64,000 nt of DNA from Desulfitobacterium sp038181555 (GTDB taxonomy: Bacteria; Bacillota; Desulfitobacteriia; Desulfitobacteriales; Desulfitobacteriaceae): contig NZ_JBBWUA010000011.1 of the NCBI RefSeq assembly GCF_038181555.1, forward strand, positions 35,424 through 99,423. Reading direction: 5' to 3'. This document shows, piece by piece, positions 8,589 through 16,729 of the stretch. The notes below the pieces were generated by a model. It had not been told where the DNA came from. It did not search any database and saw only the letters and a list, made by a program, of their open reading frames with translations. Both the position numbers and the translations under genes were made by a program. How positions within the stretch are numbered: the stretch's first letter is position 1; every line of letters begins with the position of its first letter.

Positions 8589-9161
8589 ATGAGCGCAGGG
8601 AATGTTCTTATCGTCTGTGGAAAATCTGAAGTAGCCGGCAGTATGGAAAGCACGTTGATCAAAGAAGGATATTATCCGGTAAGCTGCGCTCATTCGGCCA
8701 ACGAGGCACGGCGGCAGTTTATTAATACTCAGCCTGATTTAATTATCATCAGTACACCACTTCCTGACGAACCTGGGATCGATCTTGTCTTGGATGCCCA
8801 CGAGAAAACAGGTGCGGGAATTATCGTTATCGCTCGACCGGACCAAATCCCCTATATGCAGCATGCCCTAGAATCCACGGGGGCCATGATCCTCCCAAAG
8901 CCCATCAATCGCCTTACCCTAACCCAAAGCGCCCGCTTTGCTTTATCCGTCAGGAATTCTCTGTTCCAGTTAAAGAACGAGCGCGATAGCCTAAAGAAAC
9001 GTATGGAGGAGCGGAAGCTCATTGAAAAAGCGAAATGGCTGCTTGTGGAGAAGGGGAAGATGAGTGAACCCGAGGCCTTCCGCTTTATTCAAAAGCAAGC
9101 CATGGATCTCCGGCTCCCACAGCTTCAGGTAGCGGAAGATATTATCAAGAAATATGAGTAG
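8589..9161 (+). CDS. ANTAR-domain RNA-binding regulator with a pseudo-receiver
   Basis: A 190-residue protein of the AmiR/NasR/NasT type. Residues 1-120 have a CheY-like fold (LIVCGKSEV, PDLIIISTPLP, ILPKPINRL), but the phospho-accepting Asp is replaced by Ser in IIIST and the acidic pair at the N terminus is missing, so ordinary phosphorylation is unlikely. A coiled coil leads into a C-terminal ANTAR domain (EKAKWLLVEKGKMSEPEAFR, about residues 138-188), which binds RNA hairpins and prevents termination. It lies right after glnA, whose leader contains a terminator; asnB has one too. Control of one or both by this protein is an inference from position. Confidence 0.88.
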   Translation: MSAGNVLIVCGKSEVAGSMESTLIKEGYYPVSCAHSANEARRQFINTQPDLIIISTPLPDEPGIDLVLDAHEKTGAGIIVIARPDQIPYMQHALESTGAMILPKPINRLTLTQSARFALSVRNSLFQLKNERDSLKKRMEERKLIEKAKWLLVEKGKMSEPEAFRFIQKQAMDLRLPQLQVAEDIIKKYE

Positions 9162-9216
9162 CAGTGCTCGCAGAACTCATTAAGATTACTAACAAAGAAA
9201 TTAAATCGGAGGCATA

Positions 9217-9276
9217 ATGAAAGCTAACGACCAGGAACATCTTGTTGAGTTTAAGCATGTATGGCTAATGGCATAG
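9217..9276 (+). CDS. 19-codon reading frame with strong RBS, in frame with the next gene
   Basis: ATG at 9217 follows CGGAGG closely, and the frame encodes MKANDQEHLVEFKHVWLMA before a TAG at 9274. The same frame then stays open into the Imm-5-like gene. It may be the original 5' end of that gene, broken by the stop, a leader peptide, or chance. Confidence 0.35.
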   Translation: MKANDQEHLVEFKHVWLMA

Positions 9277-9342
9277 CTTGAGGAAGGGGAGCGATACAGT
9301 GTTTTCGGATGTGGAACTCAAATTAAAAAAAGAAACAAAATA

Positions 9343-9897
9343 TTGTTTTCTCGTGACAGCCAATCTTTACAAAGATTGATAAACCTAATTCAGTTGCAAA
9401 ATCACAGAACCCTTGTGATGTGGGCGCTGGATTGCGCAAAACTGACCTTGGAGCGATTTGAAACGAAGTATGCCGATGAACGAAGACCCAGAACCTGTTT
9501 AGAGCTTTGCGAGGATTGGGCGAGGGGTAAAATCAAAATGCCAATTGCCAAGAGAGCCATATTAGATGCACATGCTGTAGCAAAAGAGATAAACGATGAT
9601 GAGTACAGTGCCTTAGCTCATGCAATCGGCCATGCGGGAGCGACAGTTCATGTTGAAACCCATGCTTTAGGACTTGTTATTTATGAACTAACAGCTATTG
9701 TTTTAAAGTGCGACAAGAAAGAATACCAAAAGCCAGTAAGCGAGAAAATTGACTATTATTATCAGCGCCTTCTTTATTGGCAGAACAATACAGACAAACT
9801 TGGATATGAGTGGGCGGACTTTTTAGCTGATGATACCCGTCCCAATAAGGAAAGATTATTAAGCGAAAAGCGAAGTCTGAAACAGAATGAATTGTAA
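9343..9897 (+). CDS. Imm-5-like putative immunity protein
   Basis: A 184-residue all-helical protein recognised by the segments RTLVMWALDCAKLTL, RPRTCLELCEDWARG and AHAIGHAGATVHVETHALG, which match the Imm-5-like putative immunity family. No toxin gene is adjacent, so an immunity role is only by family name. The start is uncertain: TTG at 9343 has no clear ribosome binding site, and the frame is open upstream to a TAG at 9274, beyond which a well-placed ATG and AGG-rich site exist. Either the gene starts at an unusual codon after 9277 or its 5' end has been interrupted. Confidence 0.65.
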   Translation: MFSRDSQSLQRLINLIQLQNHRTLVMWALDCAKLTLERFETKYADERRPRTCLELCEDWARGKIKMPIAKRAILDAHAVAKEINDDEYSALAHAIGHAGATVHVETHALGLVIYELTAIVLKCDKKEYQKPVSEKIDYYYQRLLYWQNNTDKLGYEWADFLADDTRPNKERLLSEKRSLKQNEL

Positions 9898-9898
9898 T

Positions 9899-10011
9899 CA
9901 TAAACGATAGTAAGCATAGCCGATAGTAAGCATAAGCGATGGTAAACATAAGAGATAGTAGGCATAACCGATGGTAAACATATAACAAAAGTAAGCATAA
10001 CTGATGGTAAG
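9899..10011. repeat. Seven tandem copies of a 16-bp unit
   Basis: Units of the form CATAAnCGATnGTAAG follow one another at exact 16-bp spacing (one unit is 17 bp) immediately after the Imm-5-like stop codon. Copies differ by 1-5 bases. This is a degenerate minisatellite without coding sense. Confidence 0.85.
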
Positions 10012-10026
10012 CATATAAGAAAAGAA

Positions 10027-10065
10027 GAAGAGCCGGATTTGTTAAGTCTGGCTCTTCCTCTTTTC
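10027..10065 (+). terminator. Intrinsic terminator after the Imm-5-like gene
   Basis: GAAGAGCCGGA and TCTGGCTCTTC form an 11-bp stem with one G-U pair and a 9-nt loop, followed by CTCTTTT. The stretch 10066-10208 is AT-rich with no feature seen. Confidence 0.7.
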
Positions 10066-10208
10066 TGGCTTTTCCTCTTTGAGCTTTTAGCTAAAATTCT
10101 ACCGCGATATTGTTTGAGATATTTCTTGTGATCTACTATAGGACTTATTTTTTGGCCTTCACTATTTGTTCCTTTTTTGGCCTTATGCACAATTCTATAA
10201 ATAAGATC

Positions 10209-10745
10209 CTAAACAGAACGCTTGACCACTTGATTACCGACCCAGGCGGCGATAGATCCTTTAACTAGATCGCCGAAGATAAAGGGAAGGAATCCGGTGG
10301 AAACGACGAGAGCCACTGTGGTAGGCTTATCTAAAACAAAGTGCATGACGAGGTAGAAGTAACTGAGGCCAACGATATATAAGGCACCAATCCCGGCGAT
10401 GACCGCCAGCATGGCGGAAAGGAAGCTTTTACGGTTGTAGAGCTTACCGACCACATAGGCAGCGACAATATCCCCTAAAAGATAGCCAAAGGATGGTTTC
10501 AAGATATAACCGATTCCCCCAAAGGGAGCGCTGGCGAAGACAGGTAAGCCAAGCAAACCTAAAAATACATAGACTGTGACAGCTAGACTACCATACTTTG
10601 GTCCGAGAATAAGGCCGGTCAGCATAATGAAAAGAGGGAGCAAACTAAAAGGAATCAAAGCAGCCGAAGCCCAACGGGCAAGCATTCCAGCTAAGCAAAG
10701 TAGAGCAGCCATGGCAGCAGTTTTAGCAAGGGAGCGGATATCCAT
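10209..10745 (-). CDS. bioY: Biotin transporter substrate-binding subunit BioY
   Basis: A 178-residue S-component of an ECF transporter with about six hydrophobic segments. Typical BioY features are the ARW near the N terminus, LTGLILGPKYGSLAV, VFLGLLGLPVFA, GGIGYILKPSFGYLLGD and the DLVKGSIAAWVG end. It binds biotin in the membrane and needs an energising module; fused ATPases and EcfT are encoded divergently from 11148. A perfect BirA-type operator overlaps its promoter, which strongly supports biotin as the substrate and biotin-dependent repression. Confidence 0.93.
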   Translation of the reverse strand: MDIRSLAKTAAMAALLCLAGMLARWASAALIPFSLLPLFIMLTGLILGPKYGSLAVTVYVFLGLLGLPVFASAPFGGIGYILKPSFGYLLGDIVAAYVVGKLYNRKSFLSAMLAVIAGIGALYIVGLSYFYLVMHFVLDKPTTVALVVSTGFLPFIFGDLVKGSIAAWVGNQVVKRSV

Positions 10746-10857
10746 AGGTGCAAGTCATCCTTTCTGTGTGAGCTATTTAGTCTTTTACTTTGAGTGATAT
10801 GGAGTGGAAATGTGTAGAGTAGAGCGATGTACAGACATACTTTTGAAACGGATATGT

Positions 10858-10910
10858 ATTGTAAACCTGATAGTGAATTTTAGTTTACAATATGATAAGA
10901 TATTTGACAA
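10858..10910 (-). promoter_or_regulatory. bioY promoter overlapped by a BirA operator
   Basis: ATTGTAAAC at 10858-10866 and GTTTACAAT at 10883-10891 are a perfect 9-bp inverted repeat with 16 nt between, the layout of Firmicute BirA operators. On the minus strand, TTGTCA (10910-10905), a 17-nt spacer and TAAACT (10887-10882) form the bioY promoter, so BirA bound here would cover the -10 element. The rest of the 10746-11147 gap shows no clear feature. Confidence 0.88.
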
Positions 10911-11147
10911 GAGTGTTTTGGAGAGTAATTGACATGAGATTTGAAATAACTTTAGTCGGATGAATCTGAGAAAACCCTGGAATATAGGTTGTGAAGATGT
11001 TTGATATTACTGTTATGAAGATGACGCTCAGCATAAACGCTATGGAGAGTCTCAATATGAATGCTATGTTGATGCTTTGTAGTATTCTATAAGAATCACT
11101 CAGTAGTATATGCAGTGAATTGATCAGTTTGAGTTATAGATTGTGAA

Positions 11148-12866
11148 GTGAGTGAACGAACTATGAATAAGACCTTAAGAGGCGAAAATATTAGCTATGG
11201 CGTTCTAGAGAGAATCGACTTTTCCATGCAGCAAGGGGAGGTGGTGGCTCTTATGGGACCCAATGGTTCAGGGAAAACCACCTTGGCGCGCATCTTGGCC
11301 GGTTCCCTTGCGCCGGAGGAGGGGGAGCTTAGGCTACTCCAAGATGACGTCCTCAAACCCTGGACAGAGGTGAAGCGCTGGCAAGAAATCGGGATCATCG
11401 GTCAACATCCCCGCCGCCAGACGATCGGGGCAACTGTGGCTGAAGAATTAGGCTTTGGTCTCTTAAACTTAGGCTATGAAGTGAAAAAAGTGCAGGAAAT
11501 GGTGAAGGTGATAGCCCGTGAAATGGGGTTGGGGGATCAGCTTAATCAATCACCCTCCACACTTTCCGGGGGAGAGAGACAAAGACTCGTTCTGGCCTCC
11601 ATCCTAGCCATAAAACCTTCCTTTCTTATCCTCGATGAGGCGTTGAGCATGCTGGATGAAAGGGCTCAAGAAGCATGCCTTGCTCAGCTAAAAGAAAAAG
11701 GCAAGGGAATGGCTCAACTCTGGATCACCCATGATCCTGAGCTAGCTGCCAAAGCAGATCGCATTTGGGTGATGAAGGAAGGGAAACTCATAGATGTTGG
11801 CTTGCCACACTCTGCTCTTCAGGATCGAGAGTTTTGCGATAACCTTTCCATTCGCTCTCTCCGTAGATCAATTTTATTAGGGAGTAGAACTTCTGCGGGT
11901 AGTAATTCAGGGAGTCATAGTTTAGAGAGCATTAATTCAGAGAGTCATAACTCACAGAGCAGTCATCCCAAGAATAGTAAATCAGGGTGTAGTGACTCAG
12001 AGAGCGGTGATCTTGAGGGTGCTAATTCAGAAAATCGTAATTCAAGGAGTCACAATTTTGAGAGTAGATATCCAGAAAGTAGTAACCCAAATGACAGTTT
12101 ACGGGATAAATATTTTAGCATCCAAACTTTGAGTCGGGCGGAGAATGCTGATCCTAAGCCAGCAAAAAGCGTAGGTAGTAACCCTCTGGAGTGGCAAGTG
12201 GCAAATTACCCCTCACGACTATTCCTTACCGAGACCATCAAAGATAAGTGCTTCTTGGCCATCCTTGGTCCCTCGGGGTCAGGAAAATCCACTCTGCTGG
12301 AAAGTGCAATCGCCTTGATCAAGCCCACGGAAGGCAAGTTTTGCGCCTTTGGAAAGGATGCTACTTTTGAGAATAGGGAATTAAGGCAGAGAGTACGGCT
12401 TATTCTCCAAGAGTCCGGGGAATATTTTTTGGGGAACACGGTAGAAGATGAAGTCTTCTACCTTCAAAGTAGAAAAGAGAGGGAGGCCAAGGCTGATCTT
12501 AACCTAGCCTACCTTGAGGTTTTTGGAGTTCCTCGCGAGCTAGCCACCGCCTACCCTGAACGTCTAAGCGGAGGAGAGCGCCAACGGATAGCCTTGGCAG
12601 CCGCTTTGGAATCTCTGCCCGAGGTACTTTTGCTAGATGAGCCCCTGCTGGGCTTAGATGCACAAGGATGGACGATGTTTCGCGGACTGCTCAGGGAATT
12701 AAAAGGCAGACTAACCATTGTTTACGTCACCCATGATTTGTTAGAGATTCGCGATCTGGCTGACGAAGTGTGGTTAATTGAAGAGGGAAAAGTCTCTTTC
12801 AAGTGTCCAGCGAAGGGTATCGATGAACAGGTAGGACGATTTAAGGAGGCTGGGGTTCGTTGCTAG
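11148..12866 (+). CDS. Fused double ATPase of an ECF transporter (EcfA-EcfA')
   Basis: A 572-residue protein with two complete ABC ATPase domains. Domain 1 (about 1-235) has Walker A GPNGSGKTT, signature LSGGERQR and Walker B LILDEAL; domain 2 (about 345-572) has GPSGSGKST, LSGGERQR and LLLDEPL. They are separated by a hydrophilic Ser/Asn-rich linker made of 13 pentapeptide repeats. Most Firmicutes encode EcfA1 and EcfA2 separately, so the fusion is notable. It powers vitamin uptake with EcfT (next gene, overlapping) and S-components such as the divergent BioY. Start: GTG at 11148 or ATG at 11163; neither has a strong ribosome binding site. Confidence 0.9.
   Translation: MSERTMNKTLRGENISYGVLERIDFSMQQGEVVALMGPNGSGKTTLARILAGSLAPEEGELRLLQDDVLKPWTEVKRWQEIGIIGQHPRRQTIGATVAEELGFGLLNLGYEVKKVQEMVKVIAREMGLGDQLNQSPSTLSGGERQRLVLASILAIKPSFLILDEALSMLDERAQEACLAQLKEKGKGMAQLWITHDPELAAKADRIWVMKEGKLIDVGLPHSALQDREFCDNLSIRSLRRSILLGSRTSAGSNSGSHSLESINSESHNSQSSHPKNSKSGCSDSESGDLEGANSENRNSRSHNFESRYPESSNPNDSLRDKYFSIQTLSRAENADPKPAKSVGSNPLEWQVANYPSRLFLTETIKDKCFLAILGPSGSGKSTLLESAIALIKPTEGKFCAFGKDATFENRELRQRVRLILQESGEYFLGNTVEDEVFYLQSRKEREAKADLNLAYLEVFGVPRELATAYPERLSGGERQRIALAAALESLPEVLLLDEPLLGLDAQGWTMFRGLLRELKGRLTIVYVTHDLLEIRDLADEVWLIEEGKVSFKCPAKGIDEQVGRFKEAGVRC
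11898..12092 (+). repeat. 15-bp minisatellite, 13 units, coding the EcfA linker
   Basis: The linker between the two ATPase domains is 13 tandem 15-bp units (195 bp exactly). Consensus peptide is roughly S-x-N-S-E, as in SINSE, SHNSQ, CSDSE, GANSE, SRYPE. DNA units resemble AGTAATTCAGAGAGT. Frame is kept throughout because the unit is a multiple of three. Confidence 0.85.
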
Positions 12867-13642
12867 GAAAAGAGCTATATTTACCCGGTGAAAGTCCCTT
12901 GCATAAAGCAGACCCCCGGTTGAAGATCGGTGGTCTGGTAGGACTGGGTTTATTGATGACCACAGTTGAATGGGGAGGCCTGCTCATCTTAACCATTGCT
13001 TTTATCTTTCTGTTAGCAATAAGTCATATTCCCCCCAAAGACTTTCAAGCAGTTCTAAAGGCCACCCTCCTGTTAGGTACCTTCTATATCCTGATGATGG
13101 GCTGGAACTGGGGAGGGGACTGGCGTTTTTGGGAAGGCCACTGGTCCATAGAAGGAGTACGGCTAGGCTTAATCATTGGTTGGCGCATTCTTCTCGTCTT
13201 CCTGCTCACTCGGATCTTCACAGCCGTCACTCTTCCCTCAGAACAAGGGGTAGGCATTGCTTTCTTTGTCGCGCCCTTCTCCCGATTCACGGATAAGGCT
13301 GCGGATTTCGCACTGCTGATCACTTTGACCCTGCGCTTCATCCCCTTGCTCCTAGAGGAAGCCGGCTTGCTCTATAAAGCCCGTTTAGCAAAAGGAAGCT
13401 TGCCTTCAAGTTGGTCCGGGAAGGTCAAGGATCTCGCTTTTCTCCTCCTACCACTGCTCCGCATCACTTTGCGTCGGGCCGAAGAACTGGCAGAAAATCT
13501 CGTGGCCAGGGGCTATGTCTCCGGAGGGTATCGAGTCCTAGGCACAAAGGATTGGGAGCGAAGTGATACCTGGGGAGCGGTTTTCCTCGTGCTTTTTGGA
13601 ATCATTGCTATTGTGATCGATGGTTGGTTGGTTCCGATTTGA
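12860..13642 (+). CDS. ecfT: ECF transporter transmembrane protein EcfT
   Basis: A 260-residue membrane protein with about five hydrophobic segments. It begins with the family's GESPLHKADPRLKI motif and contains the cytoplasmic coupling-helix motifs ARLAKG and VARGY that contact the ATPases. TTG at 12860 is the likely start, with AAGGAGG 10 nt upstream; it overlaps the ATPase stop by 7 nt, indicating translational coupling. With the fused ATPase and BioY it would form the vitamin uptake complex. A short weak hairpin follows near 13664. Confidence 0.92.
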   Translation: MLGKELYLPGESPLHKADPRLKIGGLVGLGLLMTTVEWGGLLILTIAFIFLLAISHIPPKDFQAVLKATLLLGTFYILMMGWNWGGDWRFWEGHWSIEGVRLGLIIGWRILLVFLLTRIFTAVTLPSEQGVGIAFFVAPFSRFTDKAADFALLITLTLRFIPLLLEEAGLLYKARLAKGSLPSSWSGKVKDLAFLLLPLLRITLRRAEELAENLVARGYVSGGYRVLGTKDWERSDTWGAVFLVLFGIIAIVIDGWLVPI

Positions 13643-13794
13643 TTTATAGAAGGTCAAAATAAAAAGGAGTCTTGAGTAACTCCTTATTATGATGGCATAC
13701 AGATTCAGAAAAACCATTTATAATATTCATTAATAAAAGCGTAGTGAAATCATAAGTCCCCAAACCTAATAAAATATTCATCCAGGAGGTAACC

Positions 13795-14484
13795 ATGAAA
13801 ATCATCGGTCTAATCGGAGGAATGAGCTGGGAATCCTCAGCTGAATACTATCGCATCATCAATGAAGAAGTTAAGCAAAGGCTTGGCGGTCTGCATTCGG
13901 CCAAATGTGTTCTCTACAGCGTTGACTTCGAGGAGATAGAAGTCTGCCAAAGCGATGGCGAATGGGATAAAGCCGCTCAGATCTTAACAGAGGCTGCCCG
14001 TAGTCTTGAGGCAGCTGGTGCGGACTTTATCCTCATCTGCACCAATACTATGCACAAAGTCACCAATGAGATACAGGCCGGTATCCATATTCCTATAATG
14101 CATATTGCAGATATTACCGCTCAACAAGTTCTTGCTAAAGAAATTAAGACCGTGGGGCTTTTGGGAACAAAATATACTATGGAACAGGATTTCTATAAAT
14201 CGCGCTTAGTGGCTAAGGGTATCAAAGTGTTGATTCCTAAGGATGCTGATAGGGAAATAGTAAATACTGTAATCTATAACGAGCTATGCCTAGGTCAGAT
14301 TGTCGATGAATCACGTGCCAAATATAAAAGCATCATCGAGGACTTAATCGAACAGGGTGCAGAAGGAATCGTTCTAGGGTGTACAGAAATCGGCCTCTTG
14401 GTTAAACCTGAGGACTCGACTGTGCCCTTATTTGATACCACCTTACTTCATGCAATTGGAGCAGTGGGCTTCGCCCTCGAATGA
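13795..14484 (+). CDS. Aspartate/glutamate racemase family protein
   Basis: A 229-residue PLP-independent amino acid racemase. The GLIGGMSWESSAEYY start, the first catalytic Cys in ICTNTMHK (about residue 84) and the second in VLGCTEIGLL (about residue 195) identify the aspartate racemase/YgeA group. A CAGGAGG site lies just before the ATG. It interconverts L- and D-amino acids, probably aspartate or a related one, in the cytoplasm. It is monocistronic, with a converging gene downstream. Substrate is not certain. Confidence 0.9.
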   Translation: MKIIGLIGGMSWESSAEYYRIINEEVKQRLGGLHSAKCVLYSVDFEEIEVCQSDGEWDKAAQILTEAARSLEAAGADFILICTNTMHKVTNEIQAGIHIPIMHIADITAQQVLAKEIKTVGLLGTKYTMEQDFYKSRLVAKGIKVLIPKDADREIVNTVIYNELCLGQIVDESRAKYKSIIEDLIEQGAEGIVLGCTEIGLLVKPEDSTVPLFDTTLLHAIGAVGFALE

Positions 14485-14546
14485 TCTTTGTATGGCAGCT
14501 GCTCTTCAGCGAACCCATCGTCAGCCATCAACGCGTTGATTCTTAG

Positions 14547-15077
14547 TTATTTGCCCTTTAGATAGGTGCTGGGCTCTTGGAACAGGATGAGCTCCGGTGG
14601 AGCAAAAGTAAAAATGACGAAAAGAGTGGCACTGGCAAGGAGAATGCCAAGCCCAAGCCAATTTAATACGGGCTTGGGTCTTGATTTAGTAAGAATTTTG
14701 TAACTTACTAGCTGACAGAGTATACATCCTACGACAAAGGAAGAGATGTCAAGAAACATAATAGGCTTATTTGTAAATGCAGTATATGAATAAAAGACAA
14801 TGACAATCAGCCCTTGTAAAGTCAGACTGCCTAAACCCTTTGCAAGGAAAAAGTTCTGAGTTTTGCTTTTAATGAACCTATACTCGAGGAGCGAAAAAAG
14901 CACTAATGCCCAAAAGCCCATCTTCAGATGCTCCCAGATGCTTTCATTGATGGGGCTAAAAATACTGACCCATTGGGATTGATTGGACCAGTCATAGATA
15001 AAATGTAACAAGGTACCAACACCGACGAGGAAAAATACTCCGACAATTTCCCATTTCCTGATCTTCTTCTGTTGCAT
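14547..15077 (-). CDS. DUF6512-like integral membrane protein
   Basis: A 176-residue protein with five hydrophobic segments and conserved polar residues between them, notably HFIYDWS and FSPINESIWEHLKM, characteristic of a DUF6512-type family of Firmicutes. Function is unknown. Start chosen at ATG 15077, where AAAGGTGG lies 8 nt upstream; an in-frame GTG at 15089 overlaps that site. It lies downstream of ilvA on the same strand but after the ilvA terminator, so it is likely transcribed separately. Confidence 0.7.
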   Translation of the reverse strand: MQQKKIRKWEIVGVFFLVGVGTLLHFIYDWSNQSQWVSIFSPINESIWEHLKMGFWALVLFSLLEYRFIKSKTQNFFLAKGLGSLTLQGLIVIVFYSYTAFTNKPIMFLDISSFVVGCILCQLVSYKILTKSRPKPVLNWLGLGILLASATLFVIFTFAPPELILFQEPSTYLKGK

Positions 15078-15144
15078 ATAATCGGCCACCTTTTAGTTAT
15101 AGTGTTTCTTAGTGAAGATATTATATATTACCCTCTAATACCTA

Positions 15145-15186
15145 CAAAAAATCCAAGGGTTACCGGTGAGGTAGTCCTTGGATTTT
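15145..15186 (-). terminator. Intrinsic terminator after ilvA
   Basis: An 11-bp stem, AAAATCCAAGG with CCTTGGATTTT, is followed on the minus strand by TTTTTTG. It is also palindromic enough to act on the other strand. Confidence 0.8.
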
Positions 15187-15213
15187 ATAATTTACGAGCA
15201 AAACTTGTATTTG

Positions 15214-16461
15214 TTAAATCAGCAAGCCAAACAGTTCAGGATTATCATTGATCTCCGTATATTGGAAGCCCTTTTTATCCATGTTTTCTACGAGGGATTG
15301 ATAATCTTCTTTACGGGTAAGCTCAATGCCGATGAGGGTAGGGCCTTTTTCCTTATTGTTGGATTTGATATATTCAAAGCGAGCGATATCATCATGGGGT
15401 CCCAGGACATCCACGACGAATTCCTTTAAGGCGCCGGGTCTTTGGGGGAAATTCACGATGAAGTAATGCTTTAACCCTTGATCCAGTAAGGAGCGCTCTT
15501 TGATTTCCGGAGTTCTTTCGATATCATTATTGCCGCCGCTGATGATGCAGACCACGTTTTTGCCTTTGATTTTGTCCTGATAAGTATCGAGGGCAGCGAT
15601 GGAAAGAGCACCAGCCGGTTCAACTACGATGGCACTATCATTATACATTTCCAGGATGGTGGTACATACCTTGCCTTCAGTTACGACGATAACATCATCA
15701 AGGACCTCTTGGCAGATGTCAAAGGTAAAATCTCCGACTCGTTTGACAGCGGTGCCATCGACGAAGCTATCGATCGTATCGAGGGTGATCACTTCACTTC
15801 GTTGCAGGGCTTCCTTCATGGAGGCGGCACCGGTCGCTTCCACACCGATGATCTGAGTATTGGGGCTTAAGCTTTTCATAGCAATCCCCACACCGGACAT
15901 AAGACCGCCCCCGCCGACCCCACCTAGGACGAAATCCGCCGGGACTTCCAGATCATTGAGGATCTCCATGGCGATGGTTCCTTGACCGGCGATGACTAAT
16001 GGATCATCGAAGGGATGGACAAAGGTTTTATTGGCTTCTTCGCAATGAGCTTTGGCTTGGTTAAAAGCATCATCGAAGGTATCACCAGTTTGAATCACTT
16101 CCACAAACTCTCCGCCAAAGCGTTTAATGGAGGAGATTTTTTGTTTCGGAGTAGTGGAAGGCACGTAGATACTGCCTTTAATACCCAAAGCTTTACAAGA
16201 GTAGGCGACTCCTTGGGCATGGTTACCCGCGCTGGCACAGACGACTCCATTGCTTAGTCGCTCTTGGGGAATGCTTTGGACCATATTATAAGCTCCACGG
16301 AGCTTGAACGAACGAACCACTTGTAGATCTTCACGCTTCAAAAAAATATTGCATTGGTATTTCTCCGAAAGAAGGTCATGACGATGTAAGGGTGTTTTGT
16401 TAATAACTCCTTTAAGGGTTTGACCCGCTTTAATGATATCCTCTAAAACCACTTTTGCCAT
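15214..16461 (-). CDS. ilvA: Threonine ammonia-lyase, biosynthetic type
   Basis: A 415-residue fold-II PLP enzyme. The PLP Lys lies in RSFKLRGAYN, the phosphate-binding loop is GGVGGGG, and SAGNHAQGVAY is conserved. The C-terminal part (about 330-415, PQRPGALKEF to NPELFGLL) is one threonine-dehydratase regulatory domain, as in the short Bacillus IlvA that responds to isoleucine. It makes 2-oxobutanoate from threonine for isoleucine synthesis. The start is taken as ATG 16461 (MAKVVLEDI); the frame is open 21 codons further but those residues are not family-like. A second threonine dehydratase lies at 59329. Confidence 0.9.
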   Translation of the reverse strand: MAKVVLEDIIKAGQTLKGVINKTPLHRHDLLSEKYQCNIFLKREDLQVVRSFKLRGAYNMVQSIPQERLSNGVVCASAGNHAQGVAYSCKALGIKGSIYVPSTTPKQKISSIKRFGGEFVEVIQTGDTFDDAFNQAKAHCEEANKTFVHPFDDPLVIAGQGTIAMEILNDLEVPADFVLGGVGGGGLMSGVGIAMKSLSPNTQIIGVEATGAASMKEALQRSEVITLDTIDSFVDGTAVKRVGDFTFDICQEVLDDVIVVTEGKVCTTILEMYNDSAIVVEPAGALSIAALDTYQDKIKGKNVVCIISGGNNDIERTPEIKERSLLDQGLKHYFIVNFPQRPGALKEFVVDVLGPHDDIARFEYIKSNNKEKGPTLIGIELTRKEDYQSLVENMDKKGFQYTEINDNPELFGLLI

Positions 16462-16668
16462 CAGATTTCTATTACCCCTTCCCATCTTTACCACGGATGA
16501 TATTAAACCTTCTCCGCTGAACATCGAATCTATCTATTCTATAATAGGTTATCTATTTATGATACTCTTGCTTTTTTGGGAAGTCAACCGCACAAAGTTG
16601 ACAAAGGCTGAGAAAACTTCAAACCCGGTGCGAAGTATGCTACAATTTATATAGACGAACTAAATGAA

Positions 16669-16698
16669 TTAACTCGATTAACTCAATTAACTCAATAT
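16669..16698. repeat. Short 9-bp tandem repeat
   Basis: ATTAACTCG, ATTAACTCA and ATTAACTCA follow one another upstream of the small membrane protein gene at 16730. It may be slippage; no role is evident. Confidence 0.6.
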
Positions 16699-16729
16699 AA
16701 TTCTGTTCAAATACTAAGGAGGTCTTTGT

